Shown here piece after piece: positions 59,204 to 64,000 of a stretch of DNA of 64,000 bases (its first letter is position 1; each line of letters opens with the position of its first letter). The stretch is from Pseudogracilibacillus sp037072025 (GTDB lineage: Bacteria > Bacillota > Bacilli > Bacillales > Amphibacillaceae), in the NCBI RefSeq assembly GCF_037072025.1, contig NZ_JAXHDD010000010.1, forward strand, positions 36,757-100,756. The letters are read 5' to 3'. Below the pieces are notes generated by a model, which worked only from the letters and a program-made list of their open reading frames with translations, did no database searches and was not told the origin of the DNA. The position numbers and the translations under genes were made by a program.

Positions 59204-59259
59204 ATTTAACGGTTCCTGGTAGAGACCCTCAAACCATATTTTTGAGGTTATACATAATG
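59188..59259 (-). promoter_or_regulatory. Purine riboswitch aptamer, C at the specificity position
   Basis: The minus strand shows the purine aptamer in order: P1 with TGTA/TACA, J1/2 TAA, P2 CCTCAAA/TTTGAGG closing the loop AATATGG, J2/3 GTCTCTACC (both invariant U kept), P3 AGGA/TCCT closing AACCGTTAAA (consensus CCGTAAA with one change), and J3/1 GACTAC. The third base of J3/1 (position 74 in xpt numbering, here 59198) is C, as in guanine/hypoxanthine aptamers, whereas B. subtilis pbuE has U (adenine). Its partner in the terminator arm (59177) is G, so the change is compensated. Confidence 0.9.
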
Positions 59260-59455
59260 TTCATTAAAAAATCTATTATTTAATATATCATGATGCTTCG
59301 CTTTTTTCAATTATGAAGTTTTCCCACGCAGGTCGGATCGCTCCGAAGCATTAAGATGTAAAGTTTTTTCTCTCTATTTACTTGCACGTGAAAATCTTAA
59401 TTTTTTTAAACCTACGCTTAACTCAAATTGAGCAGGGTGTACACGATTTCATGCA
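59249..59455 (-). repeat. About 190-bp direct repeat, copy A
   Basis: About 200 bp that are some 90% identical to 60690-60884, in the same orientation. Differences include one T in a T-run and a 6-bp deletion in the other copy. Conserved blocks include CCCACGCAGGTCG, TTTACTTGCACGTGAAAATC and ACTCAAATTGAGCAGGGTG (with a short inverted repeat TCAAATTGA). This copy ends at the P1 strand of the pbuE riboswitch. Confidence 0.9.
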
Positions 59456-59465
59456 ATCATGGCGT

Positions 59466-59851
59466 AGAAACACTATAAATTGTTTAGCCCTTCATGATAT
59501 ACATCACTACTATGGCTTCGGCTGACTTCTCACGATAAACCTTTTTCGACCAGCTTTCACTCCTGAGCTGTTCGTGAGACCTCCCAGGGTAAGACAACTA
59601 TCTTTCCTCTTTTACTCGCCTAATCTACTCTACAGGATTACGCACATCTTATTGGACTTTGACTTGTTATGGAGCCTTATCGCCTATAGAGCCTTGGTAT
59701 CAGATTTCTGTTCGTCGAGCCAAGATTTTGTATACACGCTTCCTTCAGCCCTTACCTCACGATAAGCACCTTGCGTTTCTCTAGTGGTTGGTTGATGTGT
59801 AACCCCCACAGTGGACTTTCACCACTTAGATAGTCGCCATGCCTAGCACAC
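59466..59851 (-). mobile_element. Group II intron 5' remnant
   Basis: Read on the minus strand, the region starts GTGTGC (59851) and shows the bacterial group II intron domain I landmarks in order: GGTGAAAGTCCAC, AGAGAAACGCAAGGTG, GGCTGAAGGAAGC, CGACGAACAGAAATC and AAGTCAGCCGAAGCCATAGT, which normally precedes the reverse-transcriptase gene. No reverse transcriptase or domains V/VI follow; the sequence changes near 59466 into direct repeat A. The intron is therefore truncated and inactive. Its 5' end lies directly after a Rho-independent terminator, as for class C introns. Plus-strand frames through it are spurious. Confidence 0.8.
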
Positions 59852-59854
59852 ATA

Positions 59855-59884
59855 AAAAAAGAATAGCAAATGCTACTCTTTTCT
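59855..59884 (-). terminator. Terminator upstream of the intron remnant
   Basis: On the minus strand AAGAGTAGC and GCTATTCTT form a 9-bp stem (one wobble) around ATTT, followed by a run of T. It probably terminates the 71-residue protein gene and served as the intron insertion target. Confidence 0.8.
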
Positions 59885-59928
59885 AAATAAATTCATTAAA
59901 CAATCGTGCCCTGTTACGGTAATACTCC

Positions 59929-60144
59929 TCAAGAATTATATCCAAAAGAAACCGCAAATACTAAAGCGAGTATTGATAAAAGAATGATGACCAAACAAAT
60001 TGTAGTTATTATTACTATTAGACTTTTAGGTATATCAGAATGCTTTTTCAAAGTGGCTAAGAGGAAAAACAGGCTTATAAATATAATAATTAAAAGAATG
60101 GAAAAGAGCATGTAACGCTCTTTAATCATAAACCACAAATCCAT
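59929..60144 (-). CDS. Small two-helix membrane protein, 71 residues
   Basis: The start is ATG 60144 (MDLWFMIKERYMLFSILLI), 8 nt after GAAAGGGG. It has two transmembrane helices (about 11-31 and 42-66) with a short basic loop KKHSDIPKS between. It follows the PLA2-like gene by 150 bp in the same direction and ends before a terminator. No family is recognised. Because it accompanies a phospholipase-like gene inside a repeat-flanked module, an immunity or membrane-partner role is possible but only a hypothesis. Confidence 0.6.
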   Translation of the reverse strand: MDLWFMIKERYMLFSILLIIIFISLFFLLATLKKHSDIPKSLIVIITTICLVIILLSILALVFAVSFGYNS

Positions 60145-60295
60145 TTTATCTGCCCCTTTCCGTGACTCAATTGAACGATTCAGGCGCATACCTCTGATAA
60201 TGCAACAACTGGATCCGTCTATATTTAATACCATCAATTTTAAATGTTCTTCTTATAATTTGTCAATCGCTTCCGGATAGTGCCTAAATAAGAAG

Positions 60296-60694
60296 TCACA
60301 TATATTTCGTAAACAGATATGCTGCAACCCGCGCATATGCTCCCTTTTTAGTAAATTCACTATTTGCTTGTATAATAGGTAATAATGCTTTTACAAATCT
60401 TTGGTTACATTGCTTATTCTTAGTGGACGTATTTTTAAATCCTAGAAAACAACCATCATGTACCTGACAAGCCCTATCCAAATCATCAATAGGTGATCCA
60501 CCTTTATTTCCTTTTCCGCAATATCGACCATAATTACCTATGGGAAATGCAAAATCAAACGTACTTATTTCTCCATCTTTAACCTCAAAATCTTCCATAT
60601 TGTTAATAATATTAATCACATTTAGAGTTTCCGGTTGCAAACCATTTGATTCAGCAGCTACTATATCCAACTTAATACTTCCATCATTATACAT
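60296..60694 (-). CDS. Phospholipase A2-like protein, probably 5'-truncated
   Basis: The frame of 132 residues contains a clear phospholipase A2 active-site region, YGRYCGKGNKGGSPIDDLDR followed by ACQVHDGC (about 55-82): the calcium loop CGxGxxG and the His-Asp pair with flanking Cys. Further Cys in KNKQCNQRF could pair. PLA2 proteins act outside the cell, yet there is no signal peptide and no ribosome site before the ATG, which lies at the very edge of direct repeat B. The frame stays open into the repeat (KQHDILNNRFFNEL) until a TGA, so the true N-terminus was probably lost. It may be inactive or a toxin-domain relic. Confidence 0.7.
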   Translation of the reverse strand: MYNDGSIKLDIVAAESNGLQPETLNVINIINNMEDFEVKDGEISTFDFAFPIGNYGRYCGKGNKGGSPIDDLDRACQVHDGCFLGFKNTSTKNKQCNQRFVKALLPIIQANSEFTKKGAYARVAAYLFTKYM

Positions 60695-60884
60695 AAGTTC
60701 ATTAAAAAATCTATTATTTAATATATCATGCTGCTTCGCTTTTTTTCAATTATGAAGTTTTCCCACGCAGGTCGAATCGCTCCGATTAAGATGTAAAGTT
60801 TTTTCTCTCTATTTACTTGCACGTGAAAATCTTATTTTTTTAAACCTACGCTTAACTCAAATTGAGCAGGGTGTACACGATTAT
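60690..60884 (-). repeat. About 190-bp direct repeat, copy B
   Basis: Second copy of the repeat at 59249-59455, same orientation, joined directly to the first codon of the PLA2-like gene. The segment between the copies holds the intron remnant, the 71-residue membrane protein and the PLA2-like gene. Both copies can be read as the former 5' region of a PLA2-like gene (HDILNNRFFNE is encoded in both). Confidence 0.9.
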
Positions 60885-60964
60885 TTCACAACCCTTAGGC
60901 GATTCACCTTTCCTATACATAGTACATAAAATATATCTATATCTTAGAAAGGATTGATTAAAAA

Positions 60965-61507
60965 ATGTACTATGCTCCATACCCATATTACGGTCATTTG
61001 CCAATGTGCAACTGTCAGAGACAAAATATATACCAAAGTATGCAGAATAACCCAAATCATTATTGGTCACGAAGGAATGATGACCAATGGATTCAATTAA
61101 GAGATCATGGCAAAGAACCATATGTCGTTAATATCGAACAGACTGCAGAACAAAATCATACATTTCGAACTGCTATATGGACCGGAGATCATTTACAAGT
61201 TACTGTAATGAGTATAGGCATAGGCGAAGACATTGGTTTAGAGGTTCATCCAGATACTGATCAGTTTTTACGAATTGAAGAAGGGCATGGATTTGTTCAA
61301 ATGGGTAATTCAAGAAATAATTTAACATTTGAACGATCGGTTCGTGAAGATGATGCTATTATGGTCCCAGCAGGAACATGGCATAACGTAACGAATACAG
61401 GAAACCAAGCACTTAAACTATATACTATTTATGCGCCTCCGGAACATCCATTCGGAACCGTACATCAAACGAAAGCAGAAGCAATGGCTGAAGAAGAAAA
61501 TTATTAA
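60965..61507 (+). CDS. Cupin-domain protein with Tyr/Pro-rich N-terminus
   Basis: The 180-residue protein starts MYYAPYPYYGHLPMCNCQRQ, an aromatic, Cys-containing head like those of spore-surface proteins, and has a single cupin barrel (about 65-165): IGLEVHPDTDQFLRIEEGHG (motif 1 with H and E ligands) and PAGTWHNVTNTG (motif 2 His). It is close to the Bacillaceae cupins sometimes found in spore coats. The reaction is unknown; a metal-binding mannose-isomerase-like fold is likely. ATG follows AGAAAGGATTG. Confidence 0.8.
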   Translation: MYYAPYPYYGHLPMCNCQRQNIYQSMQNNPNHYWSRRNDDQWIQLRDHGKEPYVVNIEQTAEQNHTFRTAIWTGDHLQVTVMSIGIGEDIGLEVHPDTDQFLRIEEGHGFVQMGNSRNNLTFERSVREDDAIMVPAGTWHNVTNTGNQALKLYTIYAPPEHPFGTVHQTKAEAMAEEENY

Positions 61508-61527
61508 TAAAATAAGAGTTAAAAGGG

Positions 61528-61580
61528 GAAAGTACGATCACCATTAAGATAATTTATACAGGTTGAATCGTACTTTCTGT
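61528..61580 (+). terminator. Possible terminator of the cupin gene
   Basis: GAAAGTACGAT and ATCGTACTTTC form an 11-bp stem around a 30-nt spacer 20 bp after the stop. The trailing T-run is weak. Confidence 0.5.
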
Positions 61581-61661
61581 TACGAATTAATTTTTTACTC
61601 TCTAGCAAAATTTTCTGAAAATTCATCCACTCATTTCCACCATTCCCGTTCTTCGACAGAA

Positions 61662-62060
61662 TCACTTTATGGCGATATGTATTTCAATCTCTCCATTAGG
61701 AAAGTACTTTTCAAAATCATATGAGTAGGCTCTCTTTAGTACTCCTGCTTCTTCCTCTTCCCATATTTTACTCCAAGTGTTTAAAATGCCTTGTTCATCC
61801 GTAGTATCAACTTTATAAATTTCATATTTCTTTTTTGCTGGTATTTCAATAAATGATTCTCCAAATTCATCTTCAATTGCAACACTTAAGGAATAATCTC
61901 CTTTATAATCACTCTCATAGTCATAGTAAATTCCATATATACTATTTTGATATTGCTTAAGACTACGATAAGCTTCCTCCCACATCGTTTGAATTTTCCC
62001 CATCACTTCCTTATCTGTAAAATTATTTGTCCGAATAGAGTTAACCAAATACAATCTCAT
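61662..62060 (-). CDS. GyrI-like/effector-binding-domain protein
   Basis: The 132-residue protein is a stand-alone effector-binding domain (SOUL/GyrI-like, COG3708): alternating strands YGIYYDYESDYKGDYSLSVAIE, FIEIPAKKKYEIYKVDTTDEQGILNTWSKIW and the C-terminal FEKYFPNGEIEIHIAIK with the functional Glu seen in ligand-binding AraC/MerR tails. Without a DNA-binding domain it may sequester or hydrolyse small cationic ligands. ATG follows AAAAGGAGACGTG. It is immediately downstream of the pspC pseudogene. Confidence 0.8.
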   Translation of the reverse strand: MRLYLVNSIRTNNFTDKEVMGKIQTMWEEAYRSLKQYQNSIYGIYYDYESDYKGDYSLSVAIEDEFGESFIEIPAKKKYEIYKVDTTDEQGILNTWSKIWEEEEAGVLKRAYSYDFEKYFPNGEIEIHIAIK

Positions 62061-62092
62061 TTTTTCACGTCTCCTTTTTCTAAAATTTGTTT

Positions 62093-62275
62093 TTATAACG
62101 TTAGAGGACTATCAGGAAGAGAAAAGGCAAATATTAGATAAATTACTAGATTTGCTGGGATGAAAATGAATATTAATCTTACCGCAATAGAAGGAATCCC
62201 AAAATATTCGGCTAGCCCTCCGCACACTCCAGATAAAACTTTATCGCTTGATGATTTCCTTAATTATCGTTTCAT
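62093..62275 (-). pseudogene. PspC-domain protein gene with nonsense codon at position 4
   Basis: The minus strand from ATG 62275 (AGATGGAGATC upstream) reads MKR, then TAA, then in the same frame LRKSSSDKVLSGVCGGLAEY, FGIPSIAVRLIFIFIPANLV and IYLIFAFSLPDSPLTL. This is a complete 60-residue PspC protein (phage-shock/stress-related membrane protein) except for the TAA, which would be TTA by a single T-to-A change. No alternative ATG/GTG/TTG start follows soon enough to save the conserved SGVCGGLAEYFG motif. Confidence 0.85.
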
Positions 62276-62316
62276 AGTAGTGATCTCCATCTTCTCCCGA
62301 GAACTTTTTAATGCAC

Positions 62317-63145
62317 TTACAATGTTACAACAACTATTTCTGGTCGATTAAAAATCCTTATGGGGATAATACTATTACTTAATCCTCTATTCACAATCAT
62401 CGTTGTATCCTTCGTTTCATGTTTTCCGGAAGTATACTCCGGAAAGACACCTTGATTTGGTGCAACCAATCACCAACAAAAGGAAATCGAAACTGACCTC
62501 CATGTGCATGACCCGATAAAACTATATCCATATTAAATTGCGCATATAATGATAACAACTCTGGTCGATGAGACAATAAAATGTTAATACTTTTTTCTTC
62601 ACCAACTCCTTTAAAAGATTGTAGAGCTTCCTCCGCTATCGCTTGCTCTGACTCGTTTCCATTCTTGATTTCAGGATCATCAATTCCCAGAAGATAGATT
62701 TTATCATCATCACTTTTAATTTCTGCAATAGTATTTCTCAAAATATGTATGCCTACATTTTGGAGTTTATCTTCTAATGAATCAAAAGTCCCAGACCACC
62801 ACTCGTGATTTCCAGTCACATAGTATACTGGAGCGATTCCAATTAATTCTTCCATTAAAACAAGACTAATTTTTTCATTGTAGTTTTTAGAGTCAACTAA
62901 GTCCCCGGTAAGTACAATTATATCTGGATCGGGTTTTTGTACTTTTGTAATCAGTTTAATTTGATTTTTTCCGAATGATTTACTATGAAGGTCAGACAAC
63001 TGAACAATTTTATATCCATTAAAATTTTTTGGTATGTTGTCCGATTTGAAGTCATATTCAGTTACTACAACCGAATTGTTTTGAAAGTTAAAAAAACTCG
63101 TTAATAAAATTAATCCCAACAAAATATATATCAGTCTTTTTTCAA
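62317..63145 (-). pseudogene. Metallophosphoesterase (YkuE-like) gene with two frameshifts
   Basis: The body shows calcineurin-like motifs: VQLSDLHSKSFGK (DxH), VLTGDLVD (GDxxD), YYVTGNHEWW (GNHE) and VLSGHAHGGQFRFPF (GHxHGGQ). Near 62437 one base is missing: after GDWLHQ the correct continuation, QGVFPEYTSGKHETKD.. RGLSNSIIPIRIFNRPEIVV, is in another frame and ends at 62317. At the 5' end a TTG start (63145, with GGGGTG upstream) reads KK and stops, while one more A in the A-run would give KKRLIYILLGLILL, the expected membrane anchor. Both changes are in or near homopolymers. Confidence 0.8.
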
Positions 63146-63251
63146 AATTTACACCCCAGTTAACTGCTAGCTCTAAGGTTTATTATTATCGTATTTTTCC
63201 AAGTAGAAAGTTAAAAATAGTAAGCAGTCCAACCCTATGTTTCAAACTAAC

Positions 63252-64000
63252 TTATAGTTTCTTTGCAATACAAAATAACTCTGCAAAGTCATTTACAATA
63301 GTCTTCTCGGGATTCTTTTTTATATCAAACTGAATCCTTTCCAACCCTTCTTCATAATCTTTATCATTTATTAAGTTTAGAACTGAAATATCTTTGTTCA
63401 AAACATAGTGTAAATAGTCGGCTACCTTTATGTTAGTCATTTGATACTCGATTTGAACGTCTACTTCAAAATCTCTACTTGTTAACTCGTTAAAAATAAC
63501 TTCAATATTCCAAAATCTTTTTAAGTCTTCATAATAGGCAGTTGGAAAATAGTGATACAGCCACCATTTTTGCATTTCATGAATAGCAATATTATGTAGT
63601 TTAAAAATTCCTCCTTCTATTAACACACGATAGATCTCATCTAATGCTTGGCTTTTATTTTTGTAATGATGGAAGGCATAATTATTGGAAATAAAATCAA
63701 ACATACCAGATTGATATGGCATTTCTTCAGCATAACCATAAGTTAAAGCAACTTTTTCTAATCTTTTTTTAGCTATTTCCAACATCTCTTTTGAAGCATC
63801 AAGACCATACCATTTAATATTATCTCTTTTAAAGTAATCAATTTGTTTTTTTAGAAAACTTGGCTTATCGCCAAGCCTTGGCGAAAGCCTTAGTTGCACT
63901 TATGCAGTAGGAAAGTTTTATACTTTCTTATCTGCCAAGATAAAGTCCCGTTCCGCAAGACAAATCCAACACTTGATATTCAACTTTACAGTTATTATCA
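63252..64000 (-). pseudogene. SAM-dependent methyltransferase, interrupted by a repeat and cut by the window edge
   Basis: At the right edge the minus strand reads VEYQVLDLSCGTGLYLG, motif I of a class I methyltransferase, then stops in the 94-bp element (63850-63938). After the element the frame resumes with KKQIDYFKRDNIKWYGLDASKEMLEIAKKRL and DFISNNYAFHHYKNKSQALDEIYRVLIEGG, the rest of the Rossmann core, to a stop at 63252. A GTG inside the element (63899) could restart translation but would lack the GxGxG loop, so no SAM binding is expected. Ubiquinone/menaquinone-type methyltransferases are the closest in pattern. Confidence 0.82.
63850..63938 (+). repeat. Hairpin-rich element, copy 3 (inside a methyltransferase gene)
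   Basis: Nearly identical to copy 1 (6782-6875) apart from deletions of 4-5 bp: it shares TTTAGAAAACTTGGCTTATC, CGAAAGCCTTAGTTGCACTT and ATACTTTCTTATCTGC. It sits between codons of the methyltransferase gene, with in-frame coding sequence on both sides, which proves it is an insertion. Confidence 0.85.

Noticed and set aside
59574..59765. 63-codon plus-strand frame
   Set aside because: Lies antisense within the conserved domain I sequence of the group II intron remnant.

Overview
The window looks like the chromosome of a low-GC, spore-forming Bacillaceae bacterium. Oceanobacillus/Virgibacillus-type is my guess from codon use, strong AGGAGG ribosome sites, frequent TTG/GTG starts, cre-like sites and gene content; no rRNA or tRNA gene was recognised that could fix the genus.

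Layout. 1-11.4 kb: a TRAP transporter (dctPQM, left-truncated) with a divergent GntR regulator, then a 4-hydroxyphenylacetate (homoprotocatechuate) catabolic operon, hpaB-hpaD-ribF-like-hpaC-hpaG1-hpaG2-hpaF, divergent from a LysR regulator; cre-like sites sit upstream of both operons. 11.4-17.6 kb: a mixed region with a HAD phosphatase, catalase and chrA remnants, a beta-lactamase-fold protein and a PadR/membrane/propeller operon. 17.7-19.9 kb: a Vga-like ABC-F ribosome-protection gene behind a long leader that reads as a transcription attenuator. 20-27.9 kb: an alpha/beta hydrolase and a lantibiotic-immunity-like ABC transporter, separated by an array of eight 52-bp repeats from a two-component system that probably controls it. 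28-36 kb: an accessory zone with a diverged segmental duplication (small acidic protein, DUF4064-like protein, luciferase-like monooxygenase) and ISLre2 and IS200 remnants. 36-41 kb: ordinary genes (S9 peptidase, TPR protein, two acetyltransferases). 41-52 kb: a complete form II CO-dehydrogenase-like (xanthine dehydrogenase family) molybdoenzyme operon with CoxG, structural, CoxD/CoxE, split XdhC and MocA genes, preceded by a consensus sigma-54 promoter and a divergent AcoR-type activator. 52-64 kb: an Rpn-type nuclease with an in-frame heptad array, several broken genes (nucleotidyltransferase, metallophosphoesterase, pspC, methyltransferase), a pbuE purine exporter with an unusual riboswitch, a group II intron relic, and a phospholipase A2-like gene between two 190-bp direct repeats.

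The strongest regulatory observations are: (1) the pbuE riboswitch has the architecture of the B. subtilis adenine ON-switch but carries C instead of U at the specificity position, with a matching change in the terminator arm; (2) the vga-like leader has a 3-codon ORF and three mutually exclusive pairing segments; (3) a 94-bp hairpin-rich element occurs three times, once inside the vga leader, once at the end of the ribF-like gene and once splitting a methyltransferase. Many frameshifts and nonsense codons are present; without reads I cannot separate real pseudogenes from base-calling errors.
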